Below are positions 23,601 through 32,210 of a stretch of DNA of 64,000 nt, piece by piece. Below the pieces are notes generated by a model. It was not told the origin of the DNA and searched no databases. It worked only from the letters and a program-made list of their open reading frames with translations. How positions within the stretch are numbered: position 1 is the stretch's first letter; each line of letters starts with the position of its first letter. The DNA comes from Mercenaria mercenaria (taxonomy: Eukaryota; Mollusca; Bivalvia; Venerida; Veneridae): positions 42,932,501 through 42,996,500 of the forward strand of contig NC_069373.1 of the NCBI RefSeq assembly GCF_021730395.1, in the 5' to 3' direction. A program made the translations under genes and the position numbers.

Positions 23601-26600
23601 ATGTACTTACCTATTTCAATAGGACATTTCTCACATATTGAACAAGTGGTCATTTGTCCAGTCACATTGTCGCAATATTTCATATCGCAGACTCACTCTG
23701 CATAATTTATTTTATGCTTTCGTCAACTTGTTTGTTTGTGTTGAATTCATCATTGTATTTGTTGCGATATATTCTGTACTGCACTTTTGAACGTGTACAT
23801 GTGCATGAATAGTCTGTATTCAGACCCTGTGTTTTGTTCACAGGAGGTAACTCCTGAGGCTATTCAAATTTTGTATAATTATGTCCTTTTTCCTTCTCAA
23901 AACATAATCAGAGCCAAGACTCATGAAGTCAGAATAAAATTATAATAGAATTATTTTTTTCTAACCAAAAGTTTTTATCTAGTCGGTAGCCAGACTAATG
24001 CATGAAGAGTGGTATAATGATAATGATAAACTGTCCGGAAGAAGTAGTACGTTCAATTAAATTTCAATTGCTAAAACCTTCAAAGGTTTGGAGAAATTTA
24101 ATGTTATGAAAGTATGTATACCTATACATTTTTGCAAATATTTAAGGTCTTTTCAATCCATAAACTAATTATATTGTATTTGACTACATAACGGTACAGG
24201 TCACTAAAGATAAAAAGGTTTTGAAGAATACTTATTGCTAAGGGTTTCCCACTATACTCAAAAGTTTTACTCATTTTGTACACTTATTTCTTGTTTCAAG
24301 AATACTGTCGCATAATTTAGGTAAATTTTCAAATTCAAATTGTTTTATGCTGGCTCGTCTCGACGAGCCAGTATTACGATAGGACTTTACTATTAAATCT
24401 ACCTAAAAGGCAGAACATCTCCTAAACCTGGCTCTCAGCTTTTTACTTTCATTACAAATGCAAGCCAGCAACCAAGAAAACAAAATAGCGTTTCCTTTAC
24501 GAGAAGTGTCCAATCGAAAGCAGGCTTACAAAAAGTGACCAATCGAAAGCTGGTTTACGAAAAAGTCATGTAATCCACATAGGCCGCAACCATCTTATAT
24601 TAATGAACACAAAGAAGCTCAATGACACGCAAAGGACCAATCTATGCAAGTAGAAAATGCATCGATTGCCTGTCCCTTATTGTAGTTGTTGAAATTATGC
24701 AGAAAGATTCAGATTGCTCCTTTTCGGGAAAAATGAATGAATATACGCCTCAGAACTATGTAGACAAGATCTGAAAAAGTAATAAGGCAAAATTTCAAGG
24801 CGTTATCAACACAGAATACAGTACCCTTCGTTCCTTTTCGGTTCTTCTTGTTTAATTTTTCGTTTTTTCCCTTCCTTCCTTTTCGGCTCTTCTCGTTAAA
24901 TTTTTCGGTTTTTGCAACTCTCTGCACTGGAGGTTCAGTAATCAACACAAGCATGGTCGGTTAAAACTGAAAACCTGTAGATGTGCAAGACATAATTTCT
25001 CATCGCCATAGCTGTAACTTATATTACGCTATATGATATCCATCGCCATGAATGTACAAGAGAGAGGAAGTTGGTTTTCTTTTTAATGCTAAGCAAAAAG
25101 CAAGGGAATTTCTGGTAAAATGCTCACGTTCAGGCATTGAACACATAACCTGTGTATCCACAATAAACGTTCTACCACTGACCTATCCAGGCATCACAGA
25201 CCCTATAATTTTCACTGGCATATCACTGTGCTTCATAACTGCCCTGTTAGAACAAGAGCTATGCGAGCCACTTTCTAGCTTTTTTAAAAGCTAAACTTGT
25301 GTCTTTTTATGACATGTTTGACGTCGTTGGTGTATTATTATTGTTCCTTCTCAAGGGAAGGAACACTTATGGTGAACATGTCACACTTGACTGGGCATGT
25401 AATGGATACAAGGGTATCGTCAAAGGAATCCGATTTCCCGTAGAGTGCCGCCATCTTGGACTCATGCATATATATGCATTACAAATAGCCTCGAGCCCGA
25501 GTATATGTTCACGCATAATCAAGCTTTATTTCAGTCTTTAGTGCAATACAACTACGTAAAATAACAGAACAACAAGACACAATAATAAAGTTTAAATCAT
25601 GTAACTTCTCTATTGAATAAATCATAGTAAAGAATCGAGATTAATGGCATGAATATACATCATCGAAAAGTAGACTCCCGCCAAAAACATTTACGTAATG
25701 AAATTGTCCCTGGTCACGTGATATTTTTTTAGCTTCTAACGTTTCAGATTTGCAAGTTCTTTCTTTTGCGTACTTTTTTACTCTTCCTGATTTGTTTATC
25801 GAGTCGTAAATGCATGTATGAAATTTCTTTGTGTTAAGTGCGCAGGTACTAGCTGGTGTGGTCGCCTGATGAAAATATCCGGAAGTGAAATACAGACTGC
25901 AAGACAAATGCTTCCAAATAGCATATTATATGTACTGCACTTGCTTATATTTAAAAAAAAACTCTGGGTTATGATAAAACTGTTAATACTTAGATTAATT
26001 CTTAAATAGTTAAGTTTGCACCAAAAATAACAGAACATATTTTTCTCATTGCATTATTAAACATTTGTAACATTATGCTAAAACAATATCCCTTAAAAAG
26101 AATATTTTATATGCGCTAGAATGAACCTTTTGGTAAGCTAAATCTTGTTATTATTATTATTATTATACCAGATTTATATAGCACCCTATTCATGATAAGC
26201 ACGTTCAAAGGCCCTTTACATACAGCAAACGCAGCCCCACAGGGCGAGAAATTTATCCTTTCCTAGTACAGACACAGATAAAGCCCCCAAAACTAGATAG
26301 AGAGAAATTCTATTTTAGATACAGGCTTGTCCGGCTTGTCTTGGCCTAGCTCTTTGCGAATAGACAGTATGGATCTTTAACGTGCCCGGTGTATAGCACC
26401 GATGCACCCAAAGCCGTATTTTCTGGGAAAAAACAGTACAGGACTCTTAGTTAGGTGGGAGACACTCAAAAGCATTTCAGAAATTCTAACCCAGGACCTC
26501 TGGATTGACAGTCAAGCGTGTTACCACTAGACCACCGGCCCACCGGCCCACCGGAGTAAAATAAAACCATTACATAAATTTGATAATACACTAGTGTAAT

Positions 26601-26747
26601 AAAACTTTCTTGCTGTATCATCTTCAACAAGTGACAGATATTATTATACACAATGGATCTCGTAAGAAACAACTAACCTGATGCAACCATCCAAACCATC
26701 AGATGCACAAACAACAGAGGCAAGTGAAACTTTGTCGTAGAATACAT
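2545..26747 (-). CDS. C-type-lectin-like gene, 3' end outside window
   Basis: Model from splice sites and phase. Alternative signal exons are at 26678-26747 and 22994-23066, a Cys-rich exon at 23611-23691, and lectin-domain exons at 8668-8750 and 2545-2635 (each listed separately). The signal and Cys exons end in phase 1, the first lectin exon is phase 1 to 0 and the second is 0 to 1, so every join keeps frame. The domain begins CPEGW...ENSCY...WFSAQ and continues ECIKDKGYLVEI, the classical N-terminal half of a C-type lectin domain (first disulfide pair, WxxA, GxLVEI). The Ca/sugar-binding half (WxWxDG, WND) was not found in 1-2544 and should lie to the left. The long introns contain a gypsy fossil, a TIR element, LINE fragments and a RING pseudo-exon. 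The family binds glycans or other ligands outside the cell. It is uncertain whether one gene or two tandem genes are present. Confidence 0.68.
2888..5995. mobile_element. 3.1-kb element with short TIRs
   Basis: The left end CTTAAAGCGACTAATCCACC and the inverted right end CTTAAAGCGACTAACCCACA match over about 25-30 bp. No transposase frame inside. It contains two tRNA-like units in inverted orientation (3200-3290 plus, 3650-3735 minus). A clean target duplication is not evident; AGGTCTATAA occurs at 2864 and right after the element, which may be coincidence. Confidence 0.45.
3190..3760. repeat. Inverted pair of tRNA-like units
   Basis: AGTCAGTGATTTCTCGTTGG (from 3201) and, inverted, AGTCAGTGATTCCTCGTTGG (ending near 3724) head two roughly 70%-similar arms. 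Each arm has A-box (GTTGGCC-AG) and B-box-like (GATTCGATTCC / GAGTTTGATCCCC) motifs and TTCGTCG. Their spacing is about 450 bp. Confidence 0.55.
6062..6142 (-). repeat. tRNA-like sequence (Ala-AGC-like), pseudo or SINE head
   Basis: The minus strand carries TTGGCTTAGTGTTTAGAGC (A box) and CCCGGGTTCGAATCCCGCCA (B box), with AGC at the anticodon position. The anticodon stem and one T-stem pair mismatch, so it is unlikely to be a working tRNA. Confidence 0.5.
6755..8445 (+). mobile_element. Ty3/gypsy LTR-retrotransposon fossil, 3' part of pol
   Basis: A broken fossil in which only the later part of pol is recognisable. In order: end of reverse transcriptase/RNase H (NIDASG, RTDNNPLTY, ADTLSRLP), the integrase zinc-binding region (ILYRKGFV; CSLCIRRK), and the integrase core and C-terminal region (HSDQGRNFDG, PYHPQGNGMPERFNRTL, MFGRHPRLALDAFFG). 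There are several breaks (roughly three to five). No gag, protease or LTR was recognised on either side. Motifs are still easy to read, suggesting middle age rather than very old. It lies in the lectin intron, next to a hairpin element. Confidence 0.88.
8436..8582. mobile_element. Hairpin MITE H2
   Basis: Arms ATTCTCGGAATAGGTCTGCC-TTGTGTTTATAGACC and the inverse AGGTCTATAAACACAATGCA-AACCTATTCC enclose a loop with the small palindrome CTCGCTACGCTCG. Directly follows the gypsy fossil. Confidence 0.65.
8668..8750 (-). CDS. Lectin domain exon 1
   Basis: Acceptor TTTTTTATAG, donor CAA|GTAAGT. It encodes 27 residues, starting KCPEGWTYFENSCY and ending WFSAQ. The C-P-x-G-W...F...SCY...W..A opening is diagnostic of long-form C-type lectin domains. 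It begins in phase 1, as needed to follow either signal exon or the Cys-rich exon. Confidence 0.8.
9244..9765 (+). repeat. Tandem duplication, about 275 bp unit
   Basis: Two copies (about 9268-9505 and 9541-9755) share CTCAGTGTTGTTATATTTTC, TGTTGCATTTTCCATTACTG and CTCGGTGCTTCCGGGGGATC. The second lacks the GTGGGCATGGG stretch. An eroded third copy lies at 28395-28600. Confidence 0.75.
10690..11290 (-). mobile_element. LINE ORF2 3' fragment
   Basis: The minus strand reads CELARLRVSSHRLHVETGRW, then ERKCFACGMLEGEFHFILEC...LRKRFI: the C-terminal CCHC-like region of non-LTR retrotransposon ORF2. Upstream in another frame it reads LLCSLGFYDAWLMQNVGNVD...LKDHFAQNW, another conserved ORF2 block, and AASVKLFKCNRYVNKVDTLL. 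Frameshifts separate the blocks and the 5' part is absent, so it is a dead, 5'-truncated copy. Confidence 0.75.
11845..12066 (-). pseudogene. IAP-type RING exon remnant
   Basis: After an acceptor-like CCGTTGTAG the minus strand reads DTDDVSKVSEENERLRRKK. With a frame change it continues SCVYTVKK, and after another FLGCKHLVLCDKCHSLYTNC-PLCGQLIKG, then a stop; a third frame ends FVEVLWAPEL. ENERLR followed by C..., CxHLVxCxxC and CPxC is the C-terminal RING of inhibitor-of-apoptosis (BIRC) proteins, ubiquitin ligases that restrain caspases. The second cysteine of the first CxxC is missing and there are two frameshifts, so it is a pseudo-exon. The retained acceptor argues for a genomic duplicate rather than a processed copy. 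Other RING ligases are possible. Confidence 0.6.
12457..12643 (+). other. Candidate orphan exon, function unknown
   Basis: Open frame between a possible acceptor (CTCGTGAG) and a good donor (AAG|GTGAGC). It reads HQAVHEKVLNILALKGVKRK followed by QLNKFELSLPRCYRPSFVLL and DDGRSAIYTNTLVK. The composition looks protein-like (mixed charged and hydrophobic) and unlike its surroundings. I do not recognise the family and no neighbouring plus-strand exon was found. It could be a pseudo-exon or a transposon-derived piece. Confidence 0.3.
13092..13454 (+). repeat. Recent tandem duplication, about 182 bp unit
   Basis: Units 13092-13276 and 13277-13454 both start TTTGGTTTCCGATTACTAAC and end AGGAAATATCTACTTATATT. 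They are near-identical apart from a 4-bp deletion (AGAT) in the second. No coding or splice signals of note. Confidence 0.85.
14987..15168. mobile_element. pogo/Tigger-type MITE
   Basis: TIRs CAGTACAACCTCTCTAGAGC and, inverted, CAGTGCAACCTCTGTAGAGC, flanked by TA on both sides. The TA target and CAGT termini are typical of pogo-like elements. About 180 bp, no coding capacity. A 45-bp direct repeat (TTCATTTATCTATATACCTA...AAGATATGATA) lies on each side (14939-14984 and 15180-15225). Confidence 0.78.
15230..15478 (-). mobile_element. LINE (Jockey/CR1-like) reverse-transcriptase fragment
   Basis: The frame reads HYDHIDNITKKANQTLGFLRRN, then AYKTLVRPQLEYSSTVWSPH and LESVQRRAARW, the classic thumb region following the reverse-transcriptase palm of Jockey/CR1-group LINEs. 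Only this piece is present. It is followed by Q-L-L-P-L and then unrelated sequence. Confidence 0.8.
15479..17726. other. Non-coding, unclassified
   Basis: No confident gene. A CA/ACAAAC-rich stretch with relatively high GC at 16680-17220 (CCACCACAGGGGATTTTATT, TCAACGTCAACGGATGGGGC) looks like a dispersed repeat, though no second copy is in this window. Confidence 0.35.
17727..17782 (+). repeat. SINE family 2 head fragment
   Basis: CCCGCCCGCTTAGCTCAGTA...GGTCTACGGATCGC matches the first part of the family 2 head and then stops. A fragment only, not a tRNA gene. Confidence 0.6.
18105..18585. repeat. Array of ACAGCTGT palindromes
   Basis: Some 15-18 copies or near-copies of TTTTACAGCTGTAAAA (variants ACAGTTGTAAAA, ACAGGTGTAAAA, ACAGGTCTTTTACAG) occur in under 500 bp at irregular spacing of 20-60 bp, interrupted around 18320-18420. 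There is no longer repeated unit, so it is not an ordinary satellite. Confidence 0.75.
19685..19866. mobile_element. Hairpin MITE H3
   Basis: Arms run from TTAGATAATACATACA...GGTAACATCATGCGCGAGGG to the inverse ending GTGTGTATTGTCTAA. The middle AACGTAATTTTGGTAGCA pairs with TGCTATCAAATTACGTT around the loop CTCGTATATGCGAG. About 180 bp in total. Confidence 0.7.
20140..20254 (+). other. Candidate exon, possibly Ig-like
   Basis: Acceptor TTTAATTTGCAG and donor-like AAT|GTAATT flank an open frame EALTRSWKINGNNTQVANFT...RRFHVSMESAPSFARN. W-x-I-N-G-N followed by R-x-F-x-V-S resembles the core of an immunoglobulin-like domain, and two N-glycosylation sequons (NNT, NFT) are present. No confirmed partner exons. 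Low confidence. Confidence 0.25.
21497..21892. mobile_element. Hairpin element H1, copy 2
   Basis: Same orientation and length as 368-761, about 90% identical by eye, with all parts in order, so it is a defined dispersed family of about 395 bp. Confidence 0.72.
22994..23066 (-). CDS. Signal-peptide exon B of lectin-like gene
   Basis: ATG at 23066; 24 codons plus one base, donor G|GTGAG. The product MYSTISNFHLLLFCVLPAVW-SVAS is a clear cleavable signal peptide. It is paralogous to the exon at 26678-26747, and the homology continues more than 400 bp upstream, so both exon and promoter were duplicated. It ends in phase 1. Confidence 0.7.
23611..23691 (-). CDS. Small Cys-rich exon
   Basis: The donor is strong (ATAG|GTAAGT); the acceptor is weak (GTGAG|TCTGC, poor pyrimidine tract). 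In phase 1 it reads CDMKYCDNVTGQMTTCSICE and then KCPIEIG. This gives five cysteines in about 26 residues and a possible N-glycosylation sequon (NVT). It is symmetrical (phase 1 to 1) and lies between the two signal exons, so on this strand only signal exon A can precede it. It could be a small extracellular disulfide module or a decayed exon; no family is recognised. Confidence 0.45.
24351..26147. other. Non-coding stretch
   Basis: Starts with the small palindrome CTGGCTCGTCTCGACGAGCC. At 24825-24915 two direct copies of TTCCTTTTCGG-TCTTCT-GTTAA-TTTTTCG occur. A degenerate tRNA-like unit is at 25120. No gene recognised. Confidence 0.4.
25120..25195 (-). repeat. Degenerate tRNA-like sequence
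   Basis: The minus strand reads GGATAGGTCAGTGGTAGAAC...GGTTATGTGTTCAATGCC, with A- and B-box-like blocks at tRNA spacing. Probably an old SINE head. Confidence 0.4.
26148..26545 (-). repeat. tRNA-derived SINE, family 3
   Basis: Read on the minus strand: head GGCCGGTGGTCTAGTGGTAA...GAGGTCCTGGGTTAGAAT (A and B boxes), then a body with AACGTGCTTATCATGAATAG, and the 3' end GGTGCTATATAAATCTGGTA into a (TAA)n tail. The CCGGCCCA triplicate at the head side may be the insertion edge. Confidence 0.75.
26678..26747 (-). CDS. Signal-peptide exon A of lectin-like gene
   Basis: ATG at 26747; 23 codons plus one base, donor G|GTTAG. The product MYSTTKFHLPLLFVHLMVW-MVAS is a signal peptide. It matches exon B about 3.7 kb away in its first four residues, length, phase and donor position, but its core is diverged. 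It is either an alternative first exon or the start of a separate gene. Confidence 0.65.
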
Positions 26748-27137
26748 GACTCATATAGATCCTTTATCACTTTTATGCAACTTATGAAACAAAAGTTGCA
26801 ATTCACGTGCTGCCAAAATAAGTTTGGGCTGACTAAATAAAGAGTGAAAACGGCTATATTTTCATTCAAACAGACACAGCTGTTTCTAAATATTGTTCAG
26901 AAATGAAGCGCATCGCATGCAACATTTGTTTATCAAATATTATGTAACGAGATAAACATGAAAATTTTATTGCATTTAATTACCCCTGTCTGGCTTGTGT
27001 TTTAATCTATCTTGCTATTAGTTAGAAAATTATTTGCCAGTATTAAATTTTAAGGTACATGCAATGTCTCATCGCGGTAATGTAACTTTGGAATGTTATA
27101 TTTAGATCATAGGTTTTCATGACCTATTTACCAACTT

Positions 27138-27950
27138 GAACGGAAGAAAATACGAACTCGCCTGATACGAAATTTCGGATGAAACGAACACAGTCCGAAT
27201 TCCCCGGCCGCGTCCTTCTATTTCCTTTGTAAAATTATTTCGGTAATAGCGAACTCGCTTCATACGAATAATCGGTAGATACGAACACATTTTTGAAGTT
27301 CCATTTAGCTTATTTGTTTTAATTTTCCATCTTTTGATAAGAATTTATTTTAGAAGTCGGCGGTCATTTCGCCCTTGTGCTTGACTATTTAATAGTTTGA
27401 AACTGTACAGTGCTGATATTTAATCGAAGTAAATAAAATGTGCTGAAAATAATAATATTGTCAACCTTGTGCCGCGTGGTATTGGACAATGGAGTCAAAA
27501 ACAAATACTCGTTCCTTTGTGTATCATGTCAATATAAAACAATTTCATTGATTGACAGGTCAAAATTTAAAGAGGTGTAAATAATTTTAAACACATTATT
27601 GATGTTCTATTGTCGATAAAGGTAGGCCATGTCTTACAAAAATATACAAACTTTTATCCATCTAAGAATGATTATAAAGTATAAGCTTAATGTTAGCGGT
27701 GGATATAGTTTGGCGCTCTGTTGGGTAATTTCAATGTTATCTGAATAAATTAACTGAATCAGTTTAAAACTTTTAACTACTTCCATATATCGGAATCTAT
27801 TCACCGATGATACCGGTGATACTGTCCAACTTGCTCGGACAAATTATTCGGTGTCATACATTCATTAATACGAATTTCGTTTGATACGAACATATTTCCC
27901 AGGTCCGGATGAGCTCGTATAAAGCGAGTTTGATGTATATTAAAGCTGGC
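27138..27950. mobile_element. pogo-like element remnant
   Basis: The motif AACTCGC-TATACGA recurs at 27155 and 27250 and, inverted, at 27930 (TCGTATAAAGCGAGTT), with further ATACGAA-rich sequence near both ends. This resembles decayed TIRs of a Tc1/pogo element. It occupies the place that in the sister duplication holds the Cys-rich exon. No transposase frame seen. Confidence 0.45.
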
Positions 27951-28389
27951 GTAGTCATTTGATGAAATTTTAATTGCTAAAATCTCCAAAGGTTTAGAAA
28001 AACGTGTTTGTTTTATAATGTTAAACCTATACAATTTTGGGAGGTGTGTTCAATCTTTAAACTATATTGTCTATAACTGCAGAAAGATAAAGTCCTTAAA
28101 GGTAATGAAATGTCTTACCCATTTTTGAAATTTTGAAGACAGCTTATCGCTAAGGGTTACCCACTATACCTAAAAGCTGTTTCAGGAATCTTGTTACATA
28201 ATTTAGGTGTATGTCTTCACTGTTTTATGCCTTTACGTAGGATTATGTCACTTTAACAACAGAAACACTTAACACTTGAAATAAATCAAAATCAAATGAA
28301 CAGAGTTAGCTGTTATCTTGCTTGAATGATTTCTGTGCTGCTTTTAACCTTTAAAATGAAGTTATTAAGAGCCTTGTGGCGAGCTTAAA

Positions 28390-28605
28390 AATTCACCCCG
28401 TACGTCGACTCGATGGTGTTATATTCCATGGTCCTTTATGGCCATGGAATCTTTTAGATTTTCTGTAGACAAGCTGTTGCTATATAGTTAGCGTGGGGGA
28501 ATCACACATTTTATTACCTCTCACGAACAGTCTTATTCCAACTGAATCTGCTTCAGCTTTCTTGGAGGTGTTCTTTGCTTTCAAAGGATGATGTTATAGA
28601 TATTT
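28390..28605 (+). repeat. Dispersed third copy of the 9.3-kb repeat
   Basis: GGTGTTATATTCCATGGTCC..., TTTATTACCTCTCACGAACA and CCAACTGAATCTGC line up in order with the 9268 unit, at clearly lower identity. This shows the family is dispersed rather than only tandem. Confidence 0.5.
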
Positions 28606-28974
28606 CTTTAAAAATATTATCTGCCTTTGTTGTAATTCCTTATCTGGATCATATTATTATTCTCATATGTAACATAACATCTCAATGTTGTTTTAGTAAG
28701 GAGACACGTTACACTAAATGGCTATATATGGTCATATCATGTCGTTGAAATGCTCTTAAGCACTAAAAAAAGGTCTCAAGATTTATTTGTTTGCATGAAA
28801 TGAAGAAGGAACTGAATTAGTATAATGGACTCCATGATCTCAAAGGACCTGATAATAAAACAACTAAACACTGAATCCAAGTGCGGGGAGATATCTTACA
28901 ACCGCCACATGGCACATAAAGATAGCTGTTGTGATAGTTAATTAAATCTATGAGAAGATCCTTCGGGAGAAAAG

Positions 28975-29250
28975 AATGCAACCAAGCCAAGTAATTGCGG
29001 ACGCATTCGTCGAGAGGGCTAAGACGCTTTCCTACGGAGCAGAAGGCCCCGGAATTGATTCTTTGCGACTTCCATTGCTGTGTGAGTTTTGGCAAGGCAC
29101 TTTTTCACGATTACCACAGTCGATTTAGCTGTACATGGGTACCACCAAATTTCTTGGAGTAGGGTTTAGATCTAATTGCTTTTAACTGGTCTTAATATAG
29201 GGTCGCTCGAAAGCTCTACTTAGACTTACATACACAATGTAGTATTATTT
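28975..29250 (+). repeat. tRNA-derived SINE, family 4
   Basis: The head-like sequence GTCGAGAGGGCTAAGACGCT...GGAATTGATTC is followed by a conserved body (CACAGTCGATTTAGCTGTAC, ATGGGTACCACCAAATTTCT) and the 3' end GGTCGCTCGAAAGCTCTACT. I recognise the body type from other mollusc SINEs. Moderately decayed. Confidence 0.6.
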
Positions 29251-29271
29251 CAAGCATGTCCACTGAATTCA

Positions 29272-29300
29272 AAACACACACACACACACACACACACACA
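29272..29300 (+). repeat. (CA)n microsatellite
   Basis: AACACACA... run of about 13 CA units. Confidence 0.85.
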
Positions 29301-29599
29301 ATGACGCAAAAAGCAAACGATAGTATTAGGTATAAGACTAATATGTTTTTAAATCCTTATTTAAAAAAGGTTGATTGAAGAAAAAAAAGTAGTCCGGTTT
29401 TCAATGATGAATTTATCGATACGAAAAAATAAAATGGTGCCAAGTAAGTAAAATGGCTTCAGTTAATGGGAATTTAGGAATGTTAAGGAATAAATTTATA
29501 AGCAATAGAAAAAGTAAAGCTGGAAGCTTTTCATGTTAAGATAAATCAATATTTTCTTGTTAAAACTCGTTGTTCCTTGTCATTATGAATAGATAATAA

Positions 29600-31970
29600 A
29601 GTGTATTCCTACTAACAAAATCAGAGAAGCAATAGAATGTACGTCGATTTGCAAAACAATATTGTCTTTATTAAAATTTGTTTTCCGAAAGGCCAAAATA
29701 TCATTATTATATGAATATAACAATCATCAGTTGAAGGTCCATGTTTATAAGAGCGTTATACTCGTGATACTGTCCTGTGTGGTTCTATTCGTGTAGCCCC
29801 AAATGAAAGATGTCGTTGTCTTGCTTATTCTAATGTTCTGAAATCAATATTTTACTTGTTTTTATCGCAGTAAAACATAAAATTGGCATACCATGATGTA
29901 CAAAAAGATACGTTATAATTGGTTTCATTTTATGTTTTTCCCGTAATGGGGTGTGTGCGTGCGTGTGTGCGTGTGCATGCATGCGTGCGTGCGTGTGCGT
30001 GCATGCGTGCGTGTGTTTAACGTCTTTTTCAACAATTCTTCAGTCATATAAATGACATTGTCTCCCTATAGCAGTGAGCACAATGCCTAACTTTATAGTG
30101 CTGCTCTGCTGGAATATTATGCCATAGACACGTGAAATGATACCCCACCCAGTCACATTGTACTGAAACCGGGCTGACCAGTTCTAGTACTATCCTCTTA
30201 AGGCTGAGCGCCAAGTGAGGAAGCTACTAGTACCGCTTTTTTACGTCTTTGGTTTCAGTAATACTTTCCTCCATACATTCTAACATTCTGTTAATAGCTT
30301 TGGCCTGTCTGTGGCCTGTCTGTGGGAATTAGGCCTAATTAATACTTGTTTTCTGTAAGGCCGAATTACATCATTTACAAGATGATTACAATAATCAATT
30401 CTCGGTTCGTGATTATGACCGGGGTATCATCATAAGGCTGTCCTGGGAGTTTCCATTCGTTAAGGTTTAAATCAAAGGTCTCCTTCTCTTGCTTATTCTA
30501 CGTTCTTTCCAGGGACACCTCACACATAAAAATGCACATTAGCACCGATGAGCAACATCATGTTAATCTAGCATCTAAAACGACCATTTTCCATACAGAT
30601 TTCGACGTAACGTAGTAACTATATTGTTTGTCAGAAAAATACGGCCTTCAGTTTTAAATTTAGAAATGGTGACCCTCGTTTTCCCTCATATTCTGTTTAT
30701 AGTTCTTCTGGGTCTGTGTGAGTTTGGCTTTAGTAAAACTTGTTTTCCGAATGGCCAAATTCCATTATTATAATTATGAATATAACAATCATCAATCTAA
30801 AGTGTATGTTTATAAAAGCGTTATACTTATAAGATTGTCCTTGGTTCCATTTGTATAGCTTCAAATAAAAGATATCGTCTTCTAGCTTATTCTACGTTCT
30901 TTCCAACAACTCATTTAACATTAAAATGCACATTTGCACTTGTGAGCAACAAGAGATATCTGTGTATTATATGCATTTTATTCATTTGGTAACTTATTGC
31001 ATTAATTGAAATTAGGATGTCCACCAATAACTAATGATTATTGTGTTAAATGTATGAATGTTTGAAGAGCTTCTCAAAGGCGGACTAGTCTAAAGCATTA
31101 CCTGAGATATCGGAAGCCGGTCTAAACGGGAACGGTCATGTAACCATCCTTCTAAAGCAAAATAAGTAAAAGTATCAGAGACACTTTTCTTAGCATACGT
31201 CAACGTTTCATGCTATCAAATTTGTCGGTCAGTCATTTGCTGATAATACGGGACAGGTCTCACTAAGTGCAATTTTTGCTGCGAAATCCAATGTTCCGAT
31301 TTCAATATATTACTTGCTTTTATCGCAGAAAAGAAAAACTGAAAATGGCATACTACGTAGTATTAAAAGTTATGGTATACTAGGTCGGTCTTTGCTCTCC
31401 TCTGACATTATCAAAATTGGTTCTATTTATGCTTTTTCCCGTAATGGTGTTAATGCATTTTGGTTGAATTTTCAAATTAACAACCACATGCTCCCATAAT
31501 ATTCAATTTGAAATTTTCAAATTGTTTTAATAATACTGCCCTCTTACATTGTAACATTCTGTTAATAGCTTTGACATGTCTGTGTGAATTAGACCTCATT
31601 AAAGCTTGCTTTCTGTAAGGCTGAATTACAAGACGATTACAATCAGCAATTATCGGTTCATGATTATGAACGGGTTATACTCATAAGGCTGTCCTCGAAG
31701 TTTCCATTCGCGTAGGTCCGAATCAATGGTATCTTTGTCTTGCTTATTCTACGTTCTTTCCAACGACACCTAACACATTAAAATGCACATTTGCATCGAT
31801 GAGCAACATCATGTTAATCTAGCACCTAAAACGACCATTTTTCATACCGTATTGTTTGCCAGAAAATTATGGCCTTCAATCTTGTTTATAGTTCTTGTGG
31901 GTCTGTGTGAGTATTGCTTTATTAATATTTATTTTGCTTTCCGGATGTCCAAATTTTATTATGATAATTA
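29600..31970 (+). repeat. Diverged tandem segmental repeats
   Basis: Blocks recur in order about 1.2-1.3 kb apart. 30290-30600 matches 31560-31845 (AAGGCTGTCCT...TTTCCATTCG; TCTTGCTTATTCTACGTTCT; GATGAGCAACATCATGTTAA). 30700-30960 matches 31880-31970 and 29660-29850 (TTTTCCGAA-GGCCAAA; AATATAACAATCATCA). No gene seen. Confidence 0.65.
29948..30254 (-). repeat. tRNA-derived SINE, family 1, copy c (5'-truncated)
   Basis: Reverse-oriented body and tail of the same family. The tRNA head is missing, and the CA tail has expanded into a GT/GCGTGT-rich microsatellite (29948-30016). Confidence 0.8.
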
Positions 31971-31973
31971 TGC

Positions 31974-32210
31974 CCGCCCGGAGAGCGCAGATCTACGGAT
32001 CGCGGGGTCGTGAGTTCGATCTCCGGTCGGGGCGTATGTTCTCCATGACGATTTGATAAAAGACATTGTGTCTGATATTTTTCCTCCACCTCTGATTCAA
32101 GTGGGGAAGTTGGCAGTTACTTGCGGAGAACAGGTTTGTACTGGTACAGAATCCAGGAACACTGGTTAGGTTAACTGCCCGCCGTTAGAGACAAAAGTCA
32201 GTCTATTTTA
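31974..32210 (+). repeat. tRNA-derived SINE, family 2, partial copy
   Basis: Same body as 61124-61395 but the A-box part of the head is missing and the tail is lost after CTGCCCGCCGTTAGAGAC. The B box (GAGTTCGATCTCC) is better preserved than in the other copy. Confidence 0.75.

Larger units (their letters stand above)
22950..24350 (-). repeat. Segmental duplication, copy B
   Basis: This block carries signal exon B and matches 26640-28245 in order. Shared pieces are the signal exon, an upstream stretch with GTTGCAATTCA and CAGCTGTTTC, a block around 23400 matching one near 27065, and a block at 24055-24345 matching 27960-28235. The Cys-rich exon and neighbouring DNA near 23470-23990 have no partner in copy A, whose equivalent stretch is a pogo-like remnant. 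Confidence 0.65.
26640..28245 (-). repeat. Segmental duplication, copy A
   Basis: Partner of 22950-24350. Identity by eye is moderate with many indels, so the duplication is not recent. It carries signal exon A at its left end, and the segment 27140-27947 has been replaced or invaded by a pogo-like element. Confidence 0.6.
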
